Shown: positions 28,013-36,309, counted from the stretch's first letter. The stretch: DNA of 64,000 nucleotides from CAVUNY01 sp963843535 (GCA_963843535.1 CAWJKU010000003.1:248001-312000), one strand, 5' to 3'. Numbers and translations: made by a program. The notes: generated by a model from the sequence alone, not told the origin.

Positions 28013-30598
28013 CTATTGGCCGTTACATTGAAAGCTCATAGAGACGTCATCAATATAGAAATTACTGGAGATGATTACGTCAGTGTCTGTATAGAAGCGT
28101 ATCGACATGGGATGACCTAAGTAAGGTGTGAGATTTATTACTGCTTGTGTCCAACCATTCGTATTTCCTAAACTACACAAGTTTAGAAGGCGCAATAAGC
28201 CGCCATTAATTTCTACCCAGGCGTGATCATATGTACAGGCGCTTTCGTCAGACTGGGTCCAATACCAAAAAGACAGAGTTGCAGAAGTAGCACTCGCTGG
28301 CGGGATGATCGTCTGAGATAAGCTCGCCACTTCATTTTGTATACCGCCTAACCAGGCCGCCCAATTTCCGGAATGAGGAACGACCGGGGCAGGAAAACCG
28401 CCAGAATAAATTAGACTGCGTCCATTCGTTGAAGATTTTATCCACCCAGTGCTGGCTCCCAATTCAAACCCCTGGTTAACCACCAACTCTCCACTACACG
28501 TGGAACCTTTCGTTATCAGCGGCTGATAAGTTCGAAATAAACTTACATCCTTGATTATGTCAGGTTGTAAAGGCGGCTGTCCCGTATTAACTAAAGTCCA
28601 GTCTGAATTTGCTTTACTTAGCTGGACGCTTGCTAAAGAACCGGCAGAAATCGGAATATCGAAGTATCCCACATTACGGACGACTTCAGCGTTCTCAGGA
28701 ATTAGAAAAGTCAAAGCCATACTACCTGAATCGGTACCTGTAGCACTGACAACATATTGCAGATCGCCAGGCAAATCTAGAATTTTATGATCTCCAATGG
28801 AAGTTAGGGAAGCTCCAGGTATCTCATTGACGAAGATTCCATTCACATACCCAATTCGTCGACCAGACTGATCGGTAATCAGTGGACTGATCACCAATCC
28901 AGTTGAGGCGGTTACACTATTGCCGTCCCCCACAGCAGACAGCGCACCATTCGTGTTCGGCCCAAAAACTACTCGAATTGATCCAATTTTTTGGATTTGG
29001 CTCAATACCCAATTATAAAACCGTTCAACAACGACTTCCGCCGAATCAGGCCAAGTCATCAGCGCCGGAGCAGCCAGAAATCGGTCAAAATCGTATCCGT
29101 AGCCCGATGCATACATGAAGGTGTTGTTTCTTGTATTGACCGTGGCGTACAGGCTGCGAGTCATTATATCTAATGGACGGTTATTATCATATACATAAAT
29201 TCTTTTCTCGTCGACCAAATCTAGCACTTTATATGCCAGCACTGCATGCCCACCTGTGTTAGGTTCAGCAATATCTTGCATGAGCAACATGATGGGCTGA
29301 TGTAAGTCTTTTATGCTGGAGCGTACACTATTGTATTGAACCTTGGCATCCGATCCAAAGGTGCGCATCATAAAAGCTTCCATTAAATGGGTTGTTTGAG
29401 TCCGTTGATAATATTGGATATCGCTGCGCACTTCTTCTTTTCCCATTGCATAAGTCGTCTTCGCGACCGGTTTAATTTCTGGGTATTGATAATAAAGGCT
29501 GCTTGTCGCGGCCATCCCATAACAATGACCCCCACTTTCAACCAACATACTCCATACCGGGTAGATAATCGGGAAAAGGAATGCCGTCGTTTTATCATCA
29601 GGGTGGTTATAATCCAGGAACATCAACAAATCGTTCGCTACATCCTGCCATTCCAACCCCCAATTAATAAAAGAATATGCATCTATGTTATGCCTGAAAG
29701 GAATGTACCAAACACTCACTGTTTTGATGGCAGTGTTGTTTTGAAGGTTAATGTCGGCAGCAGCAGTGGCTTTAGCGTATAGGGGCTGATTTTCGATATT
29801 GCCGCTTAGCGTCCACTCTACAGTCGCTTTTGCCTGTCCGCCGGCTGCAATGCTTGCGATAACCTGATCGCCACCGATTTGAATACCTCCCTGGTCAGGG
29901 TTCCCCTTATAAAAGCGTACGATAACATTGTTCGCTGCTGCGGTTCCGATATTCTTTGCATTCACTGAAATCCAGAATTTTTCAGGAGAGTAGGGTGAAA
30001 CATTATTGACAAATTCCCAACTCGCCGGATCAATTGACACATCTTGGGTTGAAGGTGGGGTTAACAAGGTGCCAGTGAGTGTAAAACCAGCCGGACACAT
30101 GCGTTGGTAGCCAATCTCTAGCGCAGAATGGTCACTGAAACTGACATCGCGTATTTTTATTACATGCGTGCCGCTTGGCAGATAGGTAGAGAACGAGCCA
30201 CTGCTCAGGCTTCCAGATAAATTACAGCCCCACACCGCAGGCTTTGGGGTCGTACCTAAGAGGTTTCCATTAACGAAAATTCCATAATAGTCGCCCGGAC
30301 AACAACAGTCATCCACTTTAAGTGTTACTGTTTTGGGTTGTGAAAGCGTTAAATGCCATTCATCGTTGCCCCAACCGAGAGCACAGTCAGAGGTAACAGA
30401 ATTGCTGCTCCAGTTCGAATTCACGACATTGATGATCCCTGTCGGACTCGATATATCGCAAGCGCTCACTCCACCCACACTATTCTCTGGTGGTGGAGTA
30501 GGTTTCTGCGCTATTGATATGCTGCTGGTGCTGCCAAGTAGTAGACACAAAGAAAAAATCAGAAAAATTATTTTGTAAATTCCTAAGACCTTGCTCAT
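28013..30598 (-). CDS. Secreted cysteine-peptidase-like protein with CARDB domain
   Basis: 861 residues. Signal peptide (1-30). Near 55-150 an Ig-like exported region; near 190-290 a CARDB-type adhesion domain (WISVNAKNIGTAAANNVIVRFY). Near 345-480 a papain/C39-like region with Cys in ESGGHCYGMAATSSLYY, His in TGGHAVLAYKVLD and a possible third residue in VYDNNRP. At the C-terminus a MAM/carbohydrate-binding-like beta domain (NQGFELGASTGWIKSS...SFWYWTQSDES...FYIDDVSMSF). The likely role is surface-associated peptidase or isopeptidase, but the catalytic assignment rests on motif order only. GGAGGG precedes the ATG. It lies 27 bases downstream of a small membrane-protein gene. Visibly AT-richer than its neighbours, so possibly acquired. 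Confidence 0.65.
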   Translation of the reverse strand: MSKVLGIYKIIFLIFSLCLLLGSTSSISIAQKPTPPPENSVGGVSACDISSPTGIINVVNSNWSSNSVTSDCALGWGNDEWHLTLSQPKTVTLKVDDCCCPGDYYGIFVNGNLLGTTPKPAVWGCNLSGSLSSGSFSTYLPSGTHVIKIRDVSFSDHSALEIGYQRMCPAGFTLTGTLLTPPSTQDVSIDPASWEFVNNVSPYSPEKFWISVNAKNIGTAAANNVIVRFYKGNPDQGGIQIGGDQVIASIAAGGQAKATVEWTLSGNIENQPLYAKATAAADINLQNNTAIKTVSVWYIPFRHNIDAYSFINWGLEWQDVANDLLMFLDYNHPDDKTTAFLFPIIYPVWSMLVESGGHCYGMAATSSLYYQYPEIKPVAKTTYAMGKEEVRSDIQYYQRTQTTHLMEAFMMRTFGSDAKVQYNSVRSSIKDLHQPIMLLMQDIAEPNTGGHAVLAYKVLDLVDEKRIYVYDNNRPLDIMTRSLYATVNTRNNTFMYASGYGYDFDRFLAAPALMTWPDSAEVVVERFYNWVLSQIQKIGSIRVVFGPNTNGALSAVGDGNSVTASTGLVISPLITDQSGRRIGYVNGIFVNEIPGASLTSIGDHKILDLPGDLQYVVSATGTDSGSMALTFLIPENAEVVRNVGYFDIPISAGSLASVQLSKANSDWTLVNTGQPPLQPDIIKDVSLFRTYQPLITKGSTCSGELVVNQGFELGASTGWIKSSTNGRSLIYSGGFPAPVVPHSGNWAAWLGGIQNEVASLSQTIIPPASATSATLSFWYWTQSDESACTYDHAWVEINGGLLRLLNLCSLGNTNGWTQAVINLTPYLGHPMSIRFYTDTDVIISSNFYIDDVSMSFQCNGQ

Positions 30599-30625
30599 TT
30601 TAACCCTCCTGAGTTCTGTGAGATT

Positions 30626-31168
30626 TTATCCTTGCTTCTTTCTAATAATAAAAAGAAGTAGCACAAAAAAAATGATCGAAATCAAACTTATAAAGGCTAT
30701 ACCAATGATTATCAGCGTATTGGAGAAGTTAATGTTTCCGTTCGGCGAGTATGAGGTTATCCCATCCACCTTGAATATTTGCTGTCCTATCTTTCCTGTA
30801 ATAGTCCATTTTTTCATTATTTGAGGAAAGCGATTGCTTGGCTCAGGTCCCAAATATACAATTCTCGGATCATGACAATAGTATTCAGAGGTGTTTTTTG
30901 TGTTAACCCACGTTTCACCCAATAATTCAAAAACCCCGTCTGGAGTGAGACTCACATAAGCACTGCCTTGTTCGTCTAGGATTGTTACTTCCTGGGTGGT
31001 TTGATTTCTGATTTCTAACTCACCCCCACCTCCAGAAGTACCTTGAATAATTAAACCTCGAATTTCCGGTCTGACCGATTCAACTTGTGCGATATAAGGC
31101 AAGACAACAGATGTAGATGTGCAACATACAAGTGCTAGAGAAACTAGTAAGAACAATGACCTCCCCAT
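30626..31168 (-). CDS. Small exported membrane protein of unknown function
   Basis: 180 residues. An N-terminal signal or anchor (LFLLVSLALVCC, possible lipobox-like Cys pair) and a C-terminal membrane helix (about 150-173, LIIIGIAFISLISIIFFVLLLFII) followed by RKKQG, so most of the protein is outside. The outer part is about 120 residues of beta-type sequence (ELEIRNQTTQEVTILDEQGSAYVSLTPDGVFELLGETW). No family recognised. It stands directly upstream of the peptidase-like gene and probably forms a two-gene unit with it. The start is uncertain: GGAGGG lies 6 bases before an in-frame ATT at 31192, while the ATG at 31168 has no clear site. Confidence 0.6.
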   Translation of the reverse strand: MGRSLFLLVSLALVCCTSTSVVLPYIAQVESVRPEIRGLIIQGTSGGGGELEIRNQTTQEVTILDEQGSAYVSLTPDGVFELLGETWVNTKNTSEYYCHDPRIVYLGPEPSNRFPQIMKKWTITGKIGQQIFKVDGITSYSPNGNINFSNTLIIIGIAFISLISIIFFVLLLFIIRKKQG

Positions 31169-31637
31169 TTGTCCAGCGTAAAATCTCGTAATATTAGCCC
31201 TCCTTTCGTTTTTTTCAAACGCTGAAGTCGTGGCTTGTTATGACATTTATGATATTTTTTGATCCGGATGATTTACCGGATTTATAGCTAATCTTGTTGG
31301 TATTATCTGCAACAATATTTTTAAAAATCGAGATAAAAATTACTGACCGCCCCTACCAACAATTTCCTTAATTATACACATAGTGCCAATAAAGCAATAT
31401 TCATGAAGCTAGAATTTTTCATGTAAGTTCTATTTTTTAATCATTTGTCGTCCGAATAACCATCCGGGCAGTCGCTGAACACCTCACTTCAAGTGCGCTG
31501 CGGAAGTACACATCTCAGCCGCTTACCCCTGAAAAAATTGGCTGCTCGACGGCTGTATCTCTCTTGACAGCAGTCTCGACAATCGCGTCTCGCATGGTAA
31601 ATAATGCGCAGTATATGGCTCCTTCCCTTTGGCCTTA
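31169..31637. other. AT-rich intergenic stretch with no gene seen
   Basis: About 470 bases between the small membrane-protein gene and the lipase gene. I see no convincing reading frame, tRNA or repeat. A minus-strand TATAAT at about 31371-31376 could serve the leftward membrane-protein gene. Open frames at 31523-31792 are shadows of the lipase end. Confidence 0.5.
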
Positions 31638-32471
31638 TCAACAGTGTGCTGCGAGCCAGTTTTCCACATCAGCAAGCACGTAATCGTGTTCCGGCTCGTT
31701 AAACACTTCGTGATACAGCCCCTCGTAGATTTTGATCGTCTTATCTTTAGAGCTGGCCTGATCATACAGCATCTGCGCGCCGGCAGGATCAACCAGCTTG
31801 TCCTCGGCCCCCTGCAAGACGATAAATGGCAGTGTGATCTTGCTTACCTCGGCTGTAACGCGCTGCATGGCTTTCAACATTTCTGCCGCCAACCGGGCGG
31901 GAGTCTTTCCATGAAAGACCAGCGGGTCATTGGCGTAAGCTGCCACCACCTGTGGGTCGCGCGAAATAGCGCTGGCATCCAGAGCCAGCACCCCCGCCTT
32001 TGGTGCAATCACAGAAAGGATCTTACCCATGGTGATGGTCACCGGTGAAATGCTCTCGCCAATTTTGATGCTGGGGGCGGAGATGACGGCGCCCCGGAAA
32101 TTGGCCTGATAATCGAGCAGGTAATGAGTGGCAATCAGCCCGCCCATGCTGTGACCGAGAATGAAGATGGGCTTGCCCGCCTGCCAGCCAGCGACCATAT
32201 TGTAGTAAATGGTAAGCGTCTGGGTGAAATCTTCGAAGCGCTCAATGATTTCTTTCGGACCTTCTGTTTTTCCGTGGCCAATATGGTCAAGCCCATACAC
32301 TGCGTAGCCGAGGGGCACAAAGTGGTTGACCACATTCATATAGCGCCCGCTGTGTTCTCCCAACCCGTGCACAACAAACAGCACGGCCTTGACATCCCCT
32401 TCGGGAAGCCAGGCCTGATAATAGATGCTGCAGTTCCGTGCCCCTTTGAAATTGCCTTCGAGATGGTTCAT
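31638..32471 (-). CDS. Alpha/beta hydrolase, monoacylglycerol lipase type
   Basis: 277 residues. Serine hydrolase: oxyanion segment HGLGEHSGRYMNVV, nucleophile in GHSMGGLIA (about 108-114), then catalytic Asp in GAEDKLVDPAG and His in GLYHEVFNEPE. This order and the HGxGEHSGRY motif match Hydrolase_4/monoacylglycerol lipases. No signal peptide, so cytoplasmic or membrane-associated. It stands next to the left border of the phage-like element, whose integrase ends about 140 bases upstream. Confidence 0.88.
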   Translation of the reverse strand: MNHLEGNFKGARNCSIYYQAWLPEGDVKAVLFVVHGLGEHSGRYMNVVNHFVPLGYAVYGLDHIGHGKTEGPKEIIERFEDFTQTLTIYYNMVAGWQAGKPIFILGHSMGGLIATHYLLDYQANFRGAVISAPSIKIGESISPVTITMGKILSVIAPKAGVLALDASAISRDPQVVAAYANDPLVFHGKTPARLAAEMLKAMQRVTAEVSKITLPFIVLQGAEDKLVDPAGAQMLYDQASSKDKTIKIYEGLYHEVFNEPEHDYVLADVENWLAAHC

Positions 32472-32607
32472 TTAGACCCCTTTCCCTGAATATTATGATG
32501 GAATGCACCAATTAGAGTGAAATACCAGCAAATACTGCTCTTTCCCAGTCTCACTTATGATTATAGGACGAATTGAGAATTTTAGTTTTCTGCCCTCAAA
32601 CGAGCCT

Positions 32608-32618
32608 TATGCTATAAT
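32608..32618. repeat. Left copy of 11-bp direct repeat (candidate att core)
   Basis: TATGCTATAAT, overlapping the stop codon of the integrase gene. The other copy is at 41482-41492, flanking the element. Confidence 0.4.
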
Positions 32619-34233
32619 CCAACCTGTGAACGGCATAACATAATCGAGGCTTTCTCCGGGTGTAATTCACAGTTCATATCTAACCATCTCCCGGTTTCAT
32701 CCACCCGCCAGAGCACATTCACATTGAGCCAATTAAAGATAGTGCGTTTTACCTCGTAACTGGGGTCTTTTATCCCGTCTCTAACCATCTCAATAGTCCG
32801 CCTCATCTGCTCAATCATCTCAGGAGTTATCTCGACTCCCGTTAATTCTTGCTCCAATTGTTGAATCTCTGAGAGAATATCTTTCTTGACTTCGAGTTCT
32901 TTCTTAGCCTGCTCTTTAATCATCACGCTTATAGCGGGGTCGTCATCATCTGACATCTGAGATATGAGACGGGCTGCCCTCTTCTCCTGCGTCTCCGCCA
33001 GGCTCTTTAACTGCAATAGTCGCCTCTTTTTGGGCTCTAATTCCGCCTCGCTTCTTTGTTGGTATCCGAGTATCCCCTCATTGATTCCGTCCTCATCGGA
33101 CCATAAATTTACGATCCAACTCCATACCTTAGACTCCGCAATATGTGAGCTAATGGTAGCGTTACGGTGAGGGCAGGGCTCTTGCTCTGGTCTCGCCCAT
33201 TGTTTACCGCAGCGGTAAACGTGTACCCTCTTCTCCTGGGTTGTATAACTGCTACCCGTCATAGCATTACCACATTCATTACATCGAAAGAATCCGCTCA
33301 AGAGATAGGGGTATTTTTGATTCCGCCGGGAGAGCTCCATATTCCTTTTACGTCTTTCTTGAGCCGCCTCATAAGTCTCCCGGTCTATGATTGCCAATTG
33401 AGGCAGCCTCAATTTTTATCCACTCTTGGCGGTTCTGTTTAACTCTCTTCCCGTTTATCATTCGGACCTTACCGTAGTGAGCAATTCCCGTATAAATTTC
33501 ATTCATCAAGATGAATCGAATAGAGGGAGCAAACCAGAATGGAGCCCATTCACTTCTATATGACTTTGGCGTTAAACCGTTCTCTTCTAACTTCTCTCCA
33601 ATCCCCCGGAGTGATAACGGCTGCCCGTTCCCGTTGCCGTATACATACCAATGGAAGATACTTCTTACAGCCTCAGCCTCATCAGCATTGATGGCTAGAG
33701 TTGCGTCATCACCCTTGCCAATTCTCACATATCCGAATGGAGCCCGCCCATTCATCACTAACCGGCCCGGAGTGTCTTTATTCCCTTCTGCCTTGTGATT
33801 CTTGCCCCGGCTAGTAGCCTCAATTATCATAGCTTTCCATAACTGATTAAATGAGGCTTCATTGGTATACATATAGATTCCGAGTGGAGTGATGAGGTCT
33901 ACTTTTCCTCTTGAGTTGTAGTGCAACTCAACCCCCGCATTAACTAAAATATCACGCAATTCTAGCAGTACCCTTACATCTCTCCCCCAGCGGGAAGATT
34001 CATACACTATTACAGCGTCTATCACCCTTGATTGAGCCTGATTAAGTAATGCCTGTAATTGAGGGCGGTCAATTCGAGAGCCCGTAAAATCATCTTGATA
34101 TTCGGCTACTACTTCCATATCGGTTACGCTCTGCATATTTTCTACAAGCCTGCAATTGAGACGGTAAACTGTGTCCTTTATCGGATTGCTCTGTAGTGCT
34201 CACTCTAGTGTAGATAGCGCATTTTATAGTCAT
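32612..34233 (-). CDS. Large serine recombinase (integrase), two frameshifts
   Basis: Cuts and joins DNA through a 5'-phosphoserine link to integrate or excise the element. The resolvase domain starts at ATG 34233 (MTIKCAIYTRVSTTEQSDKGHS; the Ser in YTRVST is the nucleophile) with VIVYESSRWGRD and AMIIEATSRGK. Then a Recombinase domain (GRAPFGYVRIG), a zinc ribbon (CNECGNAM...YRCGKQ...C), a long coiled coil (about residues 360-440) and a C-terminal tail. Frames change near 34115-34125 (an extra base; restores YAERNDMEVVAEYQDD) and near 33396-33416, inside the 19-bp palindrome centred at 33405. About 540 residues when joined. Either inactive or an assembly error, as in the housekeeping genes. 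Confidence 0.9.
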
Positions 34234-34247
34234 TTTTTGCCTCTTAC

Positions 34248-34270
34248 GGGGGCGGGGAATCCCCGCCCCC
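34248..34270. promoter_or_regulatory. GC-only 10-bp hairpin before the integrase gene
   Basis: GGGGGCGGGG, AAT, CCCCGCCCCC. On the minus strand it ends 14 bases before the integrase start codon and close to its AAGAGG ribosome site. No T-run follows, so a terminator is unlikely. It may limit integrase translation or read-through from the genes upstream. Confidence 0.5.
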
Positions 34271-34280
34271 ATTGGTTAAC

Positions 34281-34482
34281 CTATGGTCTAAATTCATTCA
34301 CGAGCCATCGTAAGAGCCGCCAGAATGGAGCCTGGTCTACCTCATACATGATTTTGAGATATATTCTTCAACCTGGTCCATTTTGACAAGAACGGCCATG
34401 CCGTCCATTAACTCGCGAAAGTTCCTGATCGTTCTTTGTAGAGCCTCTGAAATTCTGCATCTGTCATCTTGTCTTTAGGCAT
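34281..34482 (-). CDS. Small element protein of about 67 residues, two frameshifts
   Basis: Starts at ATG 34482, four bases after the stop of the upstream gene, with GAGGGATAA as ribosome site. Reading through two single-base shifts (near 34420 and 34350) joins MPKDKMTDAEFQRLYKERS, NFRELMDGMAVLVKMDQVEE and KIMYEVDQAPFWRLLRWLV into one charged helical protein ending NEFRP. The coherent protein character across all three frames supports a real gene. No family recognised. Confidence 0.5.
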
Positions 34483-34486
34483 ATTC

Positions 34487-34786
34487 TTATCCCTCGAATA
34501 ATTCATCTGTGGGAGTCTCAACCATAACCCGGGCAGCCTGGTAGAGCTCTTCTCCCAATGCCGCCTGAATCTCCTCATCATTCATCAAGAAGACTCCCCG
34601 CAGAATATCAACCGTAACCAGCAAGAGGTTAACTTCTACCTCTGCCAGGTCCGGCCCGTCTTGCTGCCATTCTGCAAAAAAAGAGCGGAGATTTTTAGTC
34701 ACTAATTCGAGGTCTAGCACCTTGAGAGTCTTAACCTCGGGGAGCGTCTCCCATTTAACCCTATCGTGCAAAACTGTCTTAGCCAT
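34487..34786 (-). CDS. Acidic helical protein of the element, unknown function
   Basis: 99 residues from ATG 34786, preceded by a strong AGGAGG. Acidic and helical (VKTLKVLDLELVTKNLRSFFAEWQQDGPDLAEVEVNLLLVTVDILRGVFLMNDEEIQAAL). No domain recognised and no membrane segment. In phage genomes short acidic proteins of this kind lie among tail or packaging genes, but I cannot assign it. A long leader upstream contains hairpins and lies opposite the plus-strand RNA candidate. Confidence 0.7.
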   Translation of the reverse strand: MAKTVLHDRVKWETLPEVKTLKVLDLELVTKNLRSFFAEWQQDGPDLAEVEVNLLLVTVDILRGVFLMNDEEIQAALGEELYQAARVMVETPTDELFEG

Positions 34787-34808
34787 GACAACCCGCCTCC
34801 TGTGCGGG

Positions 34809-34833
34809 GGTGGGTGGTTAAAAAAACCACCCG
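34809..34833. repeat. Inverted repeat in leader of the 34487-34786 gene
   Basis: GGGTGGTT and AACCACCC with a five-A loop (T loop on the minus strand), just upstream of the ribosome site of the gene at 34487-34786. A second GC-rich inverted repeat, CCCGGT...ACCGGG, follows to about 34853. Confidence 0.6.
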
Positions 34834-34862
34834 GTAGAGATATTCCACCGGGGGTGCAATCG

Positions 34863-34975
34863 TGCTAAAATAGTTTGCAGCTAATCACCGCTTACCCCGG
34901 TGGTTGGTCAGGGACCGGTGAGAGCTCGTTACTCTTGCCGGTTCCGCTTCATTTCTCTGAAGTGATTTTATTATA
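34863..34975 (+). ncRNA. Candidate small RNA, copy 2, inside the element
   Basis: Extended -10 TGCTAAAAT (34863-34871). From about 34878 come three hairpins: AATCACCG/CGGTGGTT (34883-34890 with 34898-34905, loop of 7), ACCGGTGAGAG/CTCTTGCCGGT (34914-34924 with 34932-34942, loop CTCGTTA) and CGCTTCA/TGAAGTG (34945-34951 with 34958-34964) followed by ATTTTATTAT as terminator. No reading frame of note. It lines up with the candidate at 41484-41550: same -10 type, TTTGCA/GTTGCA start, hairpin 1, GTC then GACCGG, hairpin 2 closing with CCGGTT. Opposite in direction to all element genes. Confidence 0.5.
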
Positions 34976-35018
34976 CACCAAGTGTCAACCGGTGCGGGGA
35001 TAAATTATAAAAGTTCTA

Positions 35019-35073
35019 CGGGCAGCCTGCCAGGGGTGTAACAGGCTGCCCGGACCGCCAGGGGCGGACGGTC
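35019..35073 (-). terminator. Two GC-rich hairpins after the short gene at 35081
   Basis: CGGGCAGCCTG (35019-35029) pairs with CAGGCTGCCCG (35042-35052), and GACCG (35053-35057) with CGGTC (35069-35073). On the minus strand they follow the stop at 35081 and lead into GTAGAACTTTTATAATTT, so they may end leftward transcription. That stretch also contains a possible -10 (TATAAT). Confidence 0.5.
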
Positions 35074-35080
35074 AACAAAA

Positions 35081-35245
35081 TTAATCCGGATCTGCGCCGG
35101 GGTCATATTCACCAATGAAGCATGTCAACTTCTCAACCTCTGAGTGCAGCGCCAGGTCCAACCGGCCTCCCGGGGCATCAAAAAATTGAAACGCGTTCGG
35201 GGTCCAAAACGGCCTCAACCATCTATGGCCGCGCCCATTGCCCAT
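35081..35245 (-). CDS. Short element protein, 54 residues, unknown
   Basis: Reading frame from ATG 35245 to TAA 35081: MGNGRGHRWLRPFWTPNAFQ at the start, then FFDAPGGRLDLALHSEVEKL and a tail rich in acidic residues (CFIGEYDPGADPD). A TTG at 35257 would add four residues. Composition looks protein-like, but there is no clear ribosome site and no family is known. The reading frame partly follows on from the next gene upstream. Confidence 0.4.
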   Translation of the reverse strand: MGNGRGHRWLRPFWTPNAFQFFDAPGGRLDLALHSEVEKLTCFIGEYDPGADPD

Positions 35246-35261
35246 GAGCACGAACAACCGG

Positions 35262-35437
35262 TTAATCGCGCGGTCGGACTTGCTTCGGTTTCTGCCTGGT
35301 TATAGCTCGTACGATCAGCGCCGCAATCTCATCTTTGCGGGGCAGTTCACCCGGAGCCGCCAGCGCGTCAAGTAACTGCGCGTTGGCTGCCTCAATACTC
35401 TGGGCCCTTGCCCGTGCAAATCGTAATCGCCTTTCAT
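35262..35437 (-). CDS. Small helical protein, about 58 residues, frameshift near start
   Basis: ATG 35437 follows AGAGGTGACGAG, a good ribosome site. The frame from ATG soon becomes meaningless, but the frame one step over reads RRLRFARARAQSIEAANAQL and then LDALAAPGELPRKDEIAALI and ends at TAA 35262. A single missing base just after the ATG would join them. Helical and basic; function unknown. Confidence 0.4.
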
Positions 35438-35462
35438 CTCGTCACCTCTCTACCTGTAAAAT

Positions 35463-35480
35463 CCTTTATACGTATAAAGG
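35463..35480. promoter_or_regulatory. Perfect 18-bp palindrome, likely protein-binding site
   Basis: CCTTTATAC followed directly by GTATAAAGG, between two small element genes. Without a loop it is more likely a dimer operator than an RNA hairpin. The binder is unknown; the element's RHH protein is one candidate. Confidence 0.5.
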
Positions 35481-35501
35481 CTATCCGCTGCTCTGATGGC
35501 T

Positions 35502-35771
35502 TCACTCTGTGAAAAACACGCCGGTTACTTCACCGTCACCCTCGCTGTAAAAGTGAAGTTGTCCCGTCTCGTCTGCCTGTACGAGTTTTAACGCTCTTGC
35601 GATTGGCCCCGCAGCAAATACCCCTAATGGATCATCTCCCTCCGCTTCTATGCCAACTTGCCGCAGGGATTCACGGTCTTGTGAGAATTGCTCAAGTTGA
35701 GCCCCCATCTCCTTTTGAGCCTGGGTTATCTCTTCGGTAACGCGGACCTCAACAAGTTCACGCTCTGCCAA
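35502..35771 (-). CDS. Element protein of unknown function
   Basis: 89 residues from a TTG at 35771. A helical acidic first half (ELVEVRVTEEITQAQKEMGAQLEQFSQDRESL) and a beta-like second half (GPIARALKLVQADETGQLHFYSEGDGEVTGVFF). The frame stays protein-like upstream (LRGKSALARLAE) to an in-frame TGA just after an ATG (about 35805). The true start may therefore be further upstream with a base error at that TGA. No family recognised. Confidence 0.5.
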   Translation of the reverse strand: MAERELVEVRVTEEITQAQKEMGAQLEQFSQDRESLRQVGIEAEGDDPLGVFAAGPIARALKLVQADETGQLHFYSEGDGEVTGVFFTE

Positions 35772-35833
35772 TCTTGCGAGAGCCGATTTACCTCGTAGTC
35801 ACATCTTCACTCGATACCCCCGCTTTTTCAGCC

Positions 35834-36309
35834 TTAGGACATAGCCCCCTTGAGCACCTCGAGGGTGCCCCGCAAACGATGAATATCTCCGCTCTGCTTA
35901 GCCTCTGAGTAGATCCGCTCGAGCGTTACAACCGGAGAGGGTGAGCCGTCGAGAATACTGCACCACCAGACGCAAGAGCCGACTCTACCATCACTTGGAC
36001 GGCTTGCATCTCCCCAGCAAGGCGGGGCATATTCCAGCGGGTAATCTCATTGGTTTTTGCCTGGTCAATCTTCCGCCCCGCTGCCTTGAGCCGCTCGATT
36101 GAGCCCTTAAATTCACCGATAGCCCCGGAAGTTATCTCTCCAATATGAGCCTCGAGCATAGATTTAATATCCTTCTCAATTACGGCCTGTTCATATTGGC
36201 TCATTACATTGGCATATTCCTTGAGTTCTTTCCGGGCTGCCCGGATCGTCTCAAGTAGGTCTCGCCAGGTTGCCGCCCGGCTGCTGTTCGGTCCAATACG
36301 TCTAAACAT
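35834..36309 (-). CDS. Helical phage-type protein next to terminase, frameshifted
   Basis: Starts at ATG 36309, overlapping the terminase stop. About 120 residues of charged helix (WRDLLETIRAARKELKEYANVMSQYEQAVI...RLAGEMQAVQVMVESAL) lead to a frame change near 35955. The other frame continues SILDGSPSPVVTLERIYSEA and GDIHRLRGTLEVLKGAMS to TAA 35834, giving about 157 residues. Place and length recall small packaging or scaffold-related genes, but no family is recognised and the role is open. Confidence 0.55.

Noticed and set aside
31523..31792. 89-residue minus frame overlapping the lipase end
   Set aside because: Out-of-frame shadow with Cys/Arg-rich nonsense composition and no ribosome site.
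34787..35080. Group II intron or ribozyme in the hairpin-rich non-coding region
   Set aside because: Too short, no reverse transcriptase, and no domain V-like motif seen.
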